A stretch of DNA of 64,000 nucleotides from assembly GCA_012861695.1 (NCBI GenBank), contig JAAOOA010000399.1, positions 13,311,748-13,375,747 on the forward strand. The letters are read 5' to 3'. This DNA is from Trematomus loennbergii (Eukaryota; Chordata; Actinopteri; Perciformes; Nototheniidae). Shown here in pieces: positions 1 to 11,491 of this stretch. A program made the translations under genes and the position numbers. Below the pieces are notes generated by a model. That model ran no database searches, had not been told where the DNA came from, and saw only the letters and a list, made by a program, of their open reading frames with translations. The first letter of the stretch is position 1; each line of letters begins with the position of its first letter.

Positions 1-262
1 GTTTCCTGGTGATTGTGAATTAAAGTCCGATACAAAAGCTTCCCGTTCAAATAATATCATTCAGACTCCAACAGTTTCCAGTCAAACTTACAAACAATTA
101 CATTCATAAATAAGGTTGACTATTACAGCAAGAGCGATATGTGTCATCAAAATCTGTTTACCTTCCGGGGAGCACCTGAACAAATATAGCCTATGGAGTG
201 TTGATTGGCTCCTGATTTTCAACACTCGAATTGTCATTTGCATCGTCGGTACAGACTACAGA

Positions 263-645
263 GGGTGTTTCTCAATCGCGAGTACGCTTGCTTGGTAGCA
301 CATGTCTGCCGAGCATCTTCCTTCAGAGCGAGGCAAGAATACTTCCTGCCATTCGGAAAACAAAGAGTGGAACAGGCTAGCAAGTGTGCGTCATATGAGA
401 GGCCCCGCCTTACATCTTCCGCCACAGATTTGGGGAAATTGGTCCGTGCGCAAAGCATTGTGGGGATTTTAAGACCGCGGAGTCTACTCATGTGCAGCCT
501 CGATATTTCTCCAAACGGAGTACGCCGGGCTCGGTAGATTTCCAAGTATGCTGGAGATTGGAACAGTACTTCGGCCGCACTCGATGACGTAGTATGCTTG
601 AAATAGTGGCTCTGAAGCAGCTTTACTCGCGATTGAGAAACACCC
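263..645 (+). mobile_element. Non-autonomous DNA-transposon-like element, copy 1
   Basis: This ~383-bp unit begins GGGTGTTTCTCAATCGCG and ends with the reverse complement, so it has terminal inverted repeats of about 22 bp. A second copy lies in opposite orientation at 906-1297 and matches it base for base over most of its length. There is no transposase and no convincing open frame. A matching 3-bp flank (AGA on both sides) is visible here, but copy 2 shows no matching flank, so the superfamily is not assigned. Confidence 0.75.
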
Positions 646-905
646 AGAGACTAGCAACCTGTGGGAATTTACCTGTCACTCAAAGTGGCCACGCCTTGAA
701 ATAAGCATAGCCTAAATCGGTGATTTAAAAAAAAATACCCCCGTTTAATTGCGATAAATGAAAATGTAGCCATAGAAACCAACACCGTTATATGAACCAT
801 GCCGGGTTAAATATGTTTATTTCTGCTGTAAAGTTTGACATTTCTATATGGTCTCTGAAGATTGACTCCAGCAACAATCGCCAGAAGTTGGAGTACCAAA
901 CACTG

Positions 906-1297
906 GGGTGTTTCTCAATCGCGAGTAAAGCTGCTTCAGAGCCACTATTTCAAGCATACTACGTCATCGAGTGCCGCCGAAGTACTGTTCCAATCTCCAG
1001 CATACTTGGAAATCTACCGAGCCCGGCGTACTCCATTTGGAGAAATATCGAGGCTGCACATGAGTAGACTCTGCGGTCTTAAAATCCCCACAATGCTTTG
1101 CGCACGGACCAATTTCCCCAAATCTGTGACGGAAAATGTAAGGCGGGGCCTCTCATATGACGCACACCTGCACACTTGCTAGCGTGTTCCACACTTCGTT
1201 TTCCGAATGCCAGGAAGTATTCTTGACTCGCTTCTGAAGCAAGATGCTCGGCAGACATGTGCTACCAAGCAAGCGTACTGGCGATTGAGAAACACCC
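906..1297 (-). mobile_element. Non-autonomous DNA-transposon-like element, copy 2 (inverted)
   Basis: This is the reverse complement of the copy at 263-645, with scattered substitutions and a short insertion near 1165-1175. It has the same GGGTGTTTCTCAATCGCG ends. The two copies are separated by about 260 bp of unrelated sequence, so the pair forms a very long inverted repeat. Open frames in either copy run through both strands of the element and are not genes. Confidence 0.75.
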
Positions 1298-4200
1298 ATT
1301 GACTCCAGGTACTCATCTGAGTACCTCACTGAGAAAGTTGTGTGCACCCCTGGATATAGAATACCTTGGTTGAAGGATATTCTACACAGAGACCCAGAAC
1401 AAGATCTGATTGGTTGCTTTCTTTTCTAACACAAAACCACTGAAATGCGTAGTGCATGGTCTGAGAAGGACAAACAAATCAACGTAACACTGTAATATTT
1501 TATTACATTTTGTAGTGTTCCAGGGTATTCTCTTAATACCTTGAAGGCCCTGACGGTTCACCACTGATAAAAACTGAATAATGAGTAATTGTATGGGCCT
1601 TGGAAATGTAATTGTCTAAAATGAGTTCCCCTTCTAGCATTGTTGAAACATGGTGATGGAATTTGTTTGCTAAATGTTGTCTTTTCAGTGCTAAAGAAAA
1701 TGTAAAGTAGTTAAACCCTACTAGAAATAGTAGTTCGCAACCCCATTTTAATAAGATGTGTTTTAGCCCTGCAAGAGTTTGAGTTTCACAGCTAAAAAGT
1801 TTTGTTGTACAAGATGAAAATGATGAAACAAAAACATTTGAGTGTATGATGGTCCAGGTTGAAATGCAGCATAGACCTTATACTCTGCAAAGGTTTCAAA
1901 ATGGAACAAGATTCTAATACAGTTTGCTTTGGTAAATTACCACTGTTACTACATAATTAGTGGTCAAACAGAATTAGCTATTTCAAATAAGTATTTTACA
2001 ATACTGTCTAATAAAATAGGTTGTGTATCACCCACAAAATGTACTGATTTGTTGCCCAATTCAAGCAACCACATGCCTTTCAATTTACACAGATCATTTT
2101 TGCTTTAATCAGGGGTTGCAAGAAAAATCCTGGAGGAAAAAAATCTAAGAAAAAATAAAAAGTCTCTTTGTTAATGAAGATAAAAGTAATGCCTCCATTT
2201 TGCATGCTATTGCAATTAGTTTCCCCACAACCATCTGAAAGATCCTTGCAGAGAAGGGAGATCACTTGACCCCCCATCTGTGACTGAATCCTGTCTTTCC
2301 ATTAGGTGCTCTCTGCAACCATAACGTCTATCTCTGCTCAAGATGGACACAGATGCTTAAAAAAGCACGGGGCATCACAAAGAGCTCACAGACTAGAAGT
2401 CACACGGCGCCTGTGATTGAAAAGATCTATTATTCTGACTAATCAAGCTTGAGAATCTTACACATATGCTGTTCCTTTTAAAGAAATACACTTAAAACAA
2501 CAAACTTAAAACCTCATTTGGTGTAAATTAGCAGTTTGATCGGCTATTTCAGTGATAATCTACCTTAGAAAATGTATTACTTGGTGTAGAGATGGCCTTC
2601 AGAAGTAAGTAGCATAAAATAGTTTAATGCGTTCAAGAGTTTGGGGTGACTGAGTGGTTAACACAGGACTAATGTTTGATCCCTGTTGGTTTTTATGTGG
2701 TATTTCAATGTTCCACAGATAAGAAATGAAATGTCACTTTGTGTCTTTTAATTTTTGATCAGGTCCGAGACATTTCCCATAGCCTCCTGTATTGTTATCT
2801 GGATCATTTGGTATCTTGGCCATTTAATGTTTGCAGTGTTCATGGGGGTTTTCCTTGAGGTACTAGCTTCAGTATAGATGATATTTGACATTGATAGTAA
2901 ACAAATGAATGCTGGCTGTAACATAATATTGAACTTTTGATATGAGAAGGGTATACACCTTCTCATCCAACTGTCCACCTAAAGTTGAAGGCCTTCATTC
3001 CTTTTAATCCCTCTAATCTGTACCATTCACTCATCTGACGTACTATTGTGCCAAAAGTTCTCAAACAATCAACATTTACACTTCTTTCTAACTATTGGAT
3101 CACATATCTCATATTTAGAGATAACAGTTGTCATTTGTTAAAACTATTTCTAACTTTTGCGACGATATCGTTTTGAAATACACAAAAACATTTGTGACTA
3201 TTTAACAAACCCATGGCCTTACAATGATTTTGAATATGGTTTTGATTCATCTAAAGAGGTAGTGAGAGCTTCTGTTTCATAAGTGCACAATGTCAGATCA
3301 AGCTCTGTGTTTATAAGATGAAAGTGGCATTTTCTTTTTCTTCCACATAATCAAATTATACTCAGACATCTTTGACTACAATGTCTGGAGCAGCTTTCTA
3401 CGTTTAAAGCAGACTTCTCTTGGTTTTTCCTAGTAAAATATCTGGTCATCTGAGCGTCTCTAACTGAGCTGTCACAGATGATTAGAGGAGGAACAACTCA
3501 TCTTGGTATCCCAAAGAGCATGGGGTCCTCACGAGAGAGTGAGCCACAACTAGAATCAATGTCACCGTTCAGATAATCACGCATTGCCGATTCACCATGT
3601 AAGATGCATTTTGTTTGCTTCCTAGCTGTGTAAAGCGCCCATTCATTTTCTGATGTTTCCGCCGAAAAACGTGGTCAACTCAATGATGATCCTTTCCTCT
3701 TGAAATATCAGCCCTGGTTGTTGAGAACCAAACATGTTGTGTAATGTTGGTCATTTGGTTTGCTGGAATGATTTCTGTGACAGACCAAACTGACAACATT
3801 TTCAACTCTTTCTAAACTAACACGCTTGTGATTCTTTTCAGTTAAATAAGTGTGTGAGTGTTTGGATAGTGTGATAAAATAACTCAAGTAGATTAGTTTT
3901 AAATAATGTGTAGTATGAAGTGCTTCTGATGTTGGTAATTAAAGCATTTTGTCTTGTTATGTGTCATGTTTCCCTTGACAAATTGTAATATAACGTGCAG
4001 TAGCATCACAGCTACAGAGCTGTGTAGAAATATGTCATAATTGAAGATGGATAACAAGATACGTTAGTTAGAGAATACATTGTAATGTGTAAAAGGGGCA
4101 ACCTTGTATGAATTCTTCACTAAAAGCATAATTTGGGTCAAATGAGAGCTTGATAAGTTAATTGAAAATAAGTATTCATTTCATAAATATTCTTATGTAA

Positions 4201-5890
4201 TGCATATTTTATTTGATCTATAAGTCATAACTAGCTTTATATATGAGGAGTCACGCAGGGACAGTGGGATAGTTTCAAAATGACAAACAAGGGCCCATCT
4301 CTATTGTGTCTTCAGTGACCTCTCCTCACAGAAAACCATGTGTTTGTCACACACACACAGAAAAACAAGCTTTACACAACAGAAGTGTGAAATCACCATG
4401 TTCCATGACTGTGTGTGTGTGTGGGGGGGGGCAGTCAGGCTCTCAGTGGGCAGAAATCTCTGTGCACTCGGACGACATCAGGCAACGCAATGACCCCTGA
4501 ATTCACGAATGCTCTTAGGAAATCAGTGTTTCATCTCTGCTGGGGTCGACAGTGGAAACTAATTTAAAACTCAACGTGTTGCCGATGTAAAACACACAAC
4601 CGATGTCGAATAGAAATTGATGAAAAGAGAAGGTGAATCATGGCCTGTCTGACAGTTGTAACCAGAGAGCGTAGCAACAGATCATAATGTTTACAAAGTC
4701 ATATTTTTAAATGTGATGTTCATCATGATATTATATTTGTACTGGCTCAAATACCTTTACTAAATCTTGATACTGTAATATTCATGTTTTTGAATAATTT
4801 CATTTAGATACATATAAGTTATATTATACACATACAGGATAAGATAAGATCAAATACAATTTGACAATCCTTTACATCGAATGAACATTAGATTTCAGTT
4901 ATTGCAAATAAGATTTAGTATAATATTAACATTTAACATGAATGAATAAGAGAATTGTGGGTCTTGGTATGTGCAGTCTACTATGCAGTGCTGATTGTAT
5001 TGTCTGAAAGCGGTATGAAGGAAAGCTTTATCCCACCACTGAGAAGCTTTAGAACTTAAAATGTGTGTTTTGCTTATCACCAAAAGCAAAGAAATCATTA
5101 CTTTTTTGAATGCATTTGGTAAATTGAATGTAATTAGGTTATGTGATTTAACCTTTCTTTAGCATTCCCGTTGTGCACTACATTATACAGTACACTTACA
5201 TTCCACTACATTTAGGGTAATATCATGTAAATACAGGTTTAAGTTAGCTCCAAAGAGTTAAAAGTGCCAATATTAATAATAATAATAATACAAAAGCATC
5301 CTGTAGGAGCAAACATATGATTATAATATAAGCATACAACACTTGAATGTAATTAGGAATATGAATGGAAACAGTATATATATTTTTACTGCAAGAATCT
5401 TTTTCTTGAATTGAGTAGAAGTCTTTAATCAACTAAATGAACGTCTCTTCTATCTAATTGTATATCATAACTGGCTTTATATATGAGTCAAACCTATCAA
5501 CCAATTTCCCTGGGAATCAATTAAGTCATTCGGATTCTGTTAATGTGTAAGGCTTAACTTTTGATATTTAACGCACATTGCACATGGTATTACCTTTTTA
5601 TATTTCATTTAAGGATTGACTGGTGCACAAAAGTGTTCAACCTAACCTTATAACATGTTGAATCCCTGCATCTGATTTGATAGTAAAAATGTGAATTCAC
5701 TGTTTAGGATATGGTTTTGGTCAGAGACAATTTTGTTGTCAGATCTGAATTATGTTATGATGGTGGGCTGATTCATAGAGTTCCCTATTGAGCCGACCTA
5801 CAATATTTTATCATATTATCTTTGGTTAAGCAGTGTTGTATTTAAACTGAAGAACAAGTTTACCACATAGTATAACTATAGTAAAAACGT
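1298..5890. other. Intergenic, no gene seen
   Basis: AT-rich sequence with only short random open frames on both strands. A stretch near 2642-2690 (GGTGACTGAGTGGTTAAC followed by TTTGATCCC) resembles the A and B boxes of a tRNA-derived SINE but is too short and diverged to call. There is a small TG/G run at 4411-4430 and a GATAAGATAAGAT stretch near 4840. I see no splice-bounded coding exon. Confidence 0.6.
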
Positions 5891-5904
5891 TGCAAGGAAA
5901 TGTC

Positions 5905-5965
5905 ATGTAAACATTTCCCAAATTGGGATCAATAAAGTTCTATCTTATCTTATCTTATCTTATAT
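5905..5965 (+). mobile_element. Non-LTR retrotransposon 3' end with (TATCT)n tail
   Basis: The sequence AATTGGGATCAATAAAGT followed by four to five TATCT units at about 5938-5962 is the usual 3' terminus of fish LINE or SINE copies, a conserved tail with an AATAAA followed by a short tandem repeat. Only the end is recognisable. The body upstream is too diverged to define a boundary. Confidence 0.5.
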
Positions 5966-6269
5966 GGTCTTTCCATGACAGCAGATAGTCTATATAATTA
6001 TAGCCAATTAATTTGTATGAAAGAAGCTTGTTGTTTTCAACATTGATAACAATATAATGATTGGATGATATATGGTGAAACCAATGTCAATGTGAGATTG
6101 GATACTTTTTCCAATTTGAGGGATATTTTCAGGCTGAGATAAATTATTTAAAATTATTTTCATTGTTTTTAAACATATTTCACTCTGAAGCAAAAGCGTT
6201 CACATCAAGCGTCCTTAGTTTAGAGAAGTGCAACAGCGCCATCTGGTGTCAAATATATGCAATGAGGTT

Positions 6270-6310
6270 GAGGCCGCTACGTCACTTCCTCTTTAAACAT
6301 GGCGGCCCCC
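6270..6310 (+). promoter_or_regulatory. mrps16: mrps16 core promoter region
   Basis: No TATA box. Within 40 bp there is a CRE-like TACGTCAC (6278-6285), an overlapping ETS-type CACTTCCTC, and a YY1-type ATGGCGGC (6299-6306). ETS plus YY1 sites near the start point are typical of TATA-less promoters of nuclear genes for mitochondrial ribosomal proteins. That functional reading is inference from motif matches and position, just upstream of the first donor at 6426. Confidence 0.5.
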
Positions 6311-6425
6311 TGACAAATGTCACACTACTCTTCTGCTGCTGAGTTATTAACGTTGATCTAGCGATTTAAAAAAAGGGACCGACATCTAGGAACATTGTGC
6401 TTTACGACGTTCAACATCCGTTGAG
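6300..6425 (+). other. mrps16: mrps16 5' non-coding exon 1 (start approximate)
   Basis: This exon precedes a good donor (TTGAG|GTATGT, GT at 6426). The next acceptor is TTTGTTGCAG, ending at 6653, and opens the exon that carries the start codon. The transcription start is inferred from the promoter motifs and was not observed. Confidence 0.55.
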
Positions 6426-6671
6426 GTATGTTGTTCATTCTTTGCTTATTTTTAAACTACGTAGTGTTGAAACAGGAGATGCTCTTTGCTGTAAAAGTTA
6501 GCTTTTAGCAACAGCTACATAACGTTAGCCCTACTGTAGACACACATGATGTTTCAGACTAATCGGATATGTAATTAATGTATGACAGTATCACACTGTT
6601 TGCTGGCATTATTTAGACACATTGGTTTAAAGGTAACTTTTCGTTTGTTGCAGGATAATCCAGCCAACACC

Positions 6672-8667
6672 ATGGTTCATTTATGTGAGTATACAGTGTG
6701 AACAGGCTCTTCATGATTCTTTAATGTTTTTTTCTTGTGGCAGCAGGGCCTGGGGCTAGATTTCAGCAACACAAGCAATCGTAACATGTGGGATAGGTGT
6801 AGTCACATAAATAGAAAGAGAATCAGCAGAGATAAGATAAGACTTTATTCATCCCGACGGTAATTGTTGTGCCAGTTACAAATATTGTGTTATTAGAAAT
6901 TGAAGTAATTTGTCACACTTAAATGTCAGAATGTCATATGGGATTTACTTTAGGCATGATTTAAAAATGTGTCAATACAACATTGAAGGTATACTAAAAT
7001 GCAATAGGGTCATATGACATGGAAAGTTGAAAATAAATTAACTTAAAAATGTAGAATTGCTTAATTTCTTAATCGAAATACTCTTCTAAAATAGAAAAAG
7101 ATCAAATCAAAACATTTGTGTCATTTGTCCAGTATAGTTATAGCATATGGTATAGATTTGGAGTCAATAGGTAACATGAAGCAAAACAAATCACATAAAT
7201 GAGAAGGGCGGCTTAAATCCAATAAAAAGAGGTGTGCTCTACTTACCCAGTGCTGCATTGATTTGTAGTTACTAAGACACAGGATATGGAAGCTATTTAA
7301 AGGACATTTGCCTTCTTAATAAAGAAACTGCTGGATTTTCATAACATATTCACATAAAATAGAAAAAGCCCTAAAATCGTATTAAAACAGGTGTGTCTCA
7401 CTGGTCCAGTGTTGTGTATATAGTATAGATGTTGGAGTCGATGGGTAGCATGACCTTGAAAGTGGTCTTTCGTTTAAATATTTTTGTTAAACTAATTAAT
7501 TATCAGTAATGAAACATGTGTGCCACATACAATGTTATTTATTTAAAAAAAAATTAGCATCATTTTAAATCATATTTACAAGTTAGCACAGAGGTATTGG
7601 AAATAACAGTGGTTTTGTGGCATTCAAACTGTAATTTATTGATGATCACTGTGGTAATGAACGAGGGCCTTGAATGTGCGCTAACTGTCCTCTGACTACG
7701 GACAGTGTGTGAACTGAAAAATAAAACAGGAGTGAATGTCTGTTGAATATCCACACTAAAACTAATTGATTTATCACACTCATCTTATCTTAACTCAATG
7801 GTCGTTTTATGAAGCAGAGTTTTTTGTGCTTCTGATTAGTCTTGCTGTATCCAGAGATATTTGTCTTACATTTAGTCCACCCTATTCACATCAATACTGG
7901 TATTTGACAATGCTTGACCGTGCTTATTTCCTTCTGCAGCATCGCTCCTGCTGAAGAATTACCATGGGGGTTACGTTGTCCTCCGATTTGCTCTTGCAGG
8001 CCACAAACAAGCTAACAGACCCTTTTACCGCATTGTGGCAGCTTACAACAAAAGGGCAAGAGATGGTAAATATTTGGAGCAGCTTGGTTCCTACGACCCT
8101 CTCCCAAACATCTACAACGAGAAACTTGTCAGCCTCAACTTCGACCGCATCAAGTACTGGATCGGCTGTGGAGCACACACTACAAAGCCAGTTGCCAAAC
8201 TTCTAGGTGTGTATTAACTAAGTGAGCATTCTCTTTAAAGGTGGATCAACACTCCACAATAGTATGTCTGTCTTAGAGGAACTGTGCTGCTCATACTGAT
8301 TTGTTTGATCAAGAAAGTCCATACATAACTTTTATGAGTGCCTACACCTTTAAGGCAGTACTCATCTAAAAATATATGTCTCTGTGTTGACTCTTTTTTT
8401 ATGAATTCTTGTTTAGTATATTATCTTCTACCTTAAGGAATGACTACTGTCTAGTACTATTACGATTTTGGCAATTCAAAGCAATGTCTCTGCAAGAGAT
8501 TGTTAGAAAAGTTATCGTCTTCCTTTCTCTCCGCAGGGTTGGCAGGATTTTTCCCTCTGCACCCGATGACCATAACAGACGCCGAGCGCCAAAGAGCCCA
8601 AACCGAATTGACAGCAACAGGAACAGAGGATGGTCTGCGGGAGGGACGGGAAGAGGCAGAAGTGTGA
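6672..8667 (+). CDS. mrps16: Mitochondrial ribosomal protein S16 (bS16m), three coding exons
   Basis: Small-subunit protein of the mitochondrial ribosome, the mitochondrial counterpart of bacterial S16. It is made in the cytosol and works in the mitochondrial matrix, where the family binds small-subunit rRNA. Coding exons are 6672-6684, 7940-8206 and 8537-8667, all with GT-AG introns and matching phases (T|CA and G|GG). They join to an intact 136-codon frame, close to the usual vertebrate length of about 137. Diagnostic stretches are [42 protein letters not shown] and [15 protein letters not shown], in the order seen in vertebrate MRPS16. The start codon (CCAACACCATGG, Kozak-like) is supported by MVHL, the conserved family N-terminus. 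Only four codons lie in the first coding exon. The acidic tail after the S16 core is variable in the family. No frame breaks are seen, unlike in the other two genes of the window. Confidence 0.96.
6685..7939 (+). other. mrps16: mrps16 intron 2
   Basis: A 1,255-bp intron between GTGAGT (6685) and TTCCTTCTGCAG (ending 7939). At 6829-6886 it contains a GATAAGATAAGACTTTATTCATCC sequence cut here to its key parts: a (GATAA)n tail and ACTTTATT. This is the reverse-strand signature of a fish LINE 3' end. Nothing else is recognisable. Confidence 0.8.
6829..6886 (-). mobile_element. Non-LTR retrotransposon 3' end, reverse orientation
   Basis: A GATAAGATAA run followed by GACTTTATTCATCCC reads on the - strand as GGGATGAATAAAGTC plus a TTATC tandem tail. 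This is the same kind of terminus as at 5905-5965 but in opposite orientation. The rest of the element is absent or too diverged. Confidence 0.5.
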
Positions 8668-8900
8668 TATTTGAAGCTTGGGACTGAAAAGAGAGAACTG
8701 ATCTATTTGTTTCCTTACTTTTTGGGTGGGCTGCTCATGTTAACGTCATTTAGAAAATGTTGTATTTATAGTTGTTTTGATGGAAGCTTTGAAAAATTCA
8801 GATTCCAACTGATTCTGGATCAAATTAAATAGCTATGGATGATGTTAATGAATGGAATGCTACAACAGACAGTTTGTGAATGTTCTGTTTATTTGACTTC

Positions 8901-8906
8901 AATAAA
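8901..8906 (+). terminator. mrps16: mrps16 poly(A) signal
   Basis: AATAAA lies 234 bp after the mrps16 stop codon and is followed by a T-rich stretch (TTTTGTTTTTGTTTTC), as expected of a cleavage and polyadenylation site. The predicted 3' UTR is therefore about 250 bases. Confidence 0.75.
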
Positions 8907-8929
8907 GTATTTCAAAATTTTGTTTTTGT

Positions 8930-10390
8930 TTTCGGAGAAGTAACAGCTTTTTTCCATCATTCTCTGTCTTAGCACTTTCAAAAGCATTACGGACATTTAG
9001 GTTGTTTTGTTTAATTTGAACCTGAATCGTAAACTGTTCAATTATTTATACTTCTTTTGTCTGTGTTCTTTTCTTTGGCCTGTATATATTTGAATGTGCA
9101 CACGTGAACGTCAGTAAATCAATAATGAACGTAAGTAATGTCAAAGACAAGAAAAGAGGGTGGGTTTGCTGATATGTTTATTGGCCTGCTTTATGGTATT
9201 TAGTTCCCCTTTTGGCATAGTAGAAAATTCCCCACCCTTAGACTGAATTGCGTAAAATCGAAACCCTTTGTAAAGTAGAAAATGACTTACAGAAGTAATG
9301 CAATGTTTAACAATAATTTGGGGATTATGCAGTAAATTATGTTTTTACTGTTCCCAACTGCTTTGTGACATATCTCTTAGTTAAAGTCAAATTAAGGAAC
9401 CACCCGTCATGCTGTAACTTATTATTTATACCTTATTGTACAAAAAAGCTTGCAGACAACTCTACATGCATGTTATCTTTTCTTAAACCTTTGGCAGAAA
9501 GGCAAACACATTAACACAATATATATACATTTATTACTGTTTCAGCCCTTTTTACAAAAATCTTTTAGATGTGCTCTAGAGAAAGAACATGTTTTACGTA
9601 CCACCAATACATAAAGGAAAAAAAAACGTAATTCATATTTAAAGGATAATCTTTCCGCATTATACATGAACTGCTGTCTAATGTGACCAAGCATTTCCTT
9701 GTCCACTTGTTATTTTTATCTTGAACAGGCTATTCAAACCACAAGTATGATTAACTTCAATCAGTTAATGATAAAAATACTAATTTCAGCCAAAACAAAC
9801 TTGACAACACCCAGGTGACTTTTGAAAGTTAATCATAAACAACACTTCCCGCTTTTGATGTTGCTTAATTCTTCTTAAGCAGTGTAAAATAATGTCGTTC
9901 TGATTCTTTGGCCTGTTCGTGCACTGGGTCCCAAATGCAACTGTGATTACAAATGTCAGCATATTGTTTGGGAATCATAGTCAGATCTCAACTTCCTTTA
10001 AAAAAGTTTAGCACTCTTAAGAAGTTATTGCAATCTAGCATGACAATGTGAGGAGGAAATATGCAGTTATTTCTATTTGTATGCCATTTCAGAAATGATT
10101 TTCTAATATGCAAATAGAGGTGTGGAAAACATTTGTTGATCAAGATTGAGAACATCTATTTGTGTTTAACTTCGTCACAGCTAATTTCTTCCTGTTGCTA
10201 TTGAGACTGCTTATTAACTTAGCTTGGATCACGTTGAACAGTCTATTCATAGATTGGCTATTTCATTATAATGACTATACGGACTATGAGACTGTTAAAC
10301 ACCTGAACTTCTGAAAGAACATCCATAACATTCATCTGGCTGCAACTTACAAAGTATCTATCTAATATATAATATTCCAATCACTTGTAT
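8930..10390. other. Intergenic, no gene seen
   Basis: AT-rich spacer between mrps16 and the mucin locus. No open frame of note, no splice-bounded exon and no recognisable repeat until the LINE tail at about 10395. Confidence 0.6.
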
Positions 10391-10394
10391 ATAG

Positions 10395-10572
10395 ACTCGT
10401 ATTGCACTATTTTACTATTTTTTGTGCATTTACTTGCACTATTTATTTAGTTTTTCAGTTTTATTGTGTTGCACTGTTGGAGGAGCCTGTGACCTAAGAT
10501 TTCCATCGACATAACTACACTGTAGCTATGTACGTATGACAAATAAAAGCCTTGAACATTGAACCTTGAACC
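10395..10572 (+). mobile_element. L2-type LINE 3' fragment
   Basis: The segment has TTGCACTATTT repeats, then GTGCACTGTTGGAG-like text, and ends ATGACAAATAAAAGCCTTGAACATTGAACCTTGAACC in outline (ACAAATAAA plus TTGAACCTTGAAC). A terminal ATAAA followed by short TTGAAC-type repeats is characteristic of L2-clade LINE ends in fish. Only the last ~180 bp is present. Confidence 0.5.
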
Positions 10573-11154
10573 TAGATATGTTGCTCAATGTGTCACACAT
10601 TAAGTGAGAGTCGTTTGACCTTCTGCATTATGTCCAGCTTATTACCATAGCGTGTAAATATTGGATCGAAAAAAACACTAGAAATAAAGCAATAAGCAAA
10701 TATAATACTAATTTCAATTTATGACTATTTAACATCCAATTCACTAAGTATGTTTGGAGAACAAAACAATGAATGCATAAATATACTACTAAAAACAAAT
10801 AACTTTTATTTATTGTCTATATACAGTATAAATATATATATGTGTGTGTATACAATAATAATATTTATATATATTTGTAAATAACATTTTCAATGAACAA
10901 TTCCAGCAATAGCCTTTCAAGTGTTTGTTGAATGTCATCTAATTATTGGGGATGAAAGAGCAGCTCGGCTTGACTACAGTCTCACACACTCAAACCCCAC
11001 CTCAACCACTCAAGCATTATTCCTTGTCAACTTCAACGTCATTGGTGTTTCAGGGAAAATCACAAATCTTTGTAGCGCTATGCAACAATACATACAAATG
11101 TTTACCAAGGGAGGGGAGGGCACTGCTTCAGTTAACCTCAGTTTAGCAGCTGAT

Positions 11155-11160
11155 TATAAA
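11155..11160 (+). promoter_or_regulatory. Possible TATA box of the mucin gene
   Basis: TATAAA lies about 190 bp upstream of the first in-frame ATG of the candidate first exon (11347). This is a plausible TATA box given the transmembrane-coding exon that follows, but no start site can be shown from sequence alone. Confidence 0.3.
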
Positions 11161-11346
11161 TGACAGCGTAGATATACTGGATTGAACTTGACTTCCAATT
11201 TGCAGACATCAATAGAGGAGATTATTGAAAGCTTACTGCAGAACTAAAAAACAAAGAACATTTAACTTATTATTCTTCATCATACTTCAACTACCTATTC
11301 ATGGAGTGAGCAGCAGGTGAATTTTTTTTATCTTTTCATCTTTTGG

Positions 11347-11491
11347 ATGGTTAACCAAATGCACGTAAAAATGAAAAAGTGGATTAATTTGTGGTCCTGT
11401 AACCGGAGGAAGCTTTTCATCTTTTTTATAATCCTTGCGCTTTTGGTCATCCTGCTCATGGCATTTTGTGTTTTCTTTACACAAAAAAAAG
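11347..11491 (+). CDS. Candidate first coding exon of the mucin gene (signal or signal-anchor sequence)
   Basis: The frame from ATG 11347 (further in-frame ATGs at 11359 and 11371) encodes a basic N-terminus with KKW and NRRK, then a hydrophobic stretch of about 22 residues (LFIFFIILALLVILLMAFC), then FTQKK. It ends at a strong donor AAAG|GTAAGT (GT at 11492) in phase 1. The repeat exon 7 kb downstream can be entered in the matching phase from acceptors at 18441 or 18497. Only six residues follow the hydrophobic stretch before the donor, so it could be a cleaved signal peptide or an uncleaved anchor. Linking this exon to the mucin rests on phase, position and the need of a surface protein for a targeting sequence, not on similarity. 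It could instead belong to an unrelated small gene. Confidence 0.5.

Noticed and set aside
205..545. Overlapping 103-110-codon frames on both strands
   Set aside because: They are within the inverted mobile-element copy. The same frames recur in the second copy near 862-1182 without features of a protein.
2641..2690. Possible tRNA gene (GGTGACTGAGTGGTTAAC ... TTTGATCCC)
   Set aside because: The boxes are too close and imperfect and no cloverleaf can be drawn. It is more likely a SINE remnant.
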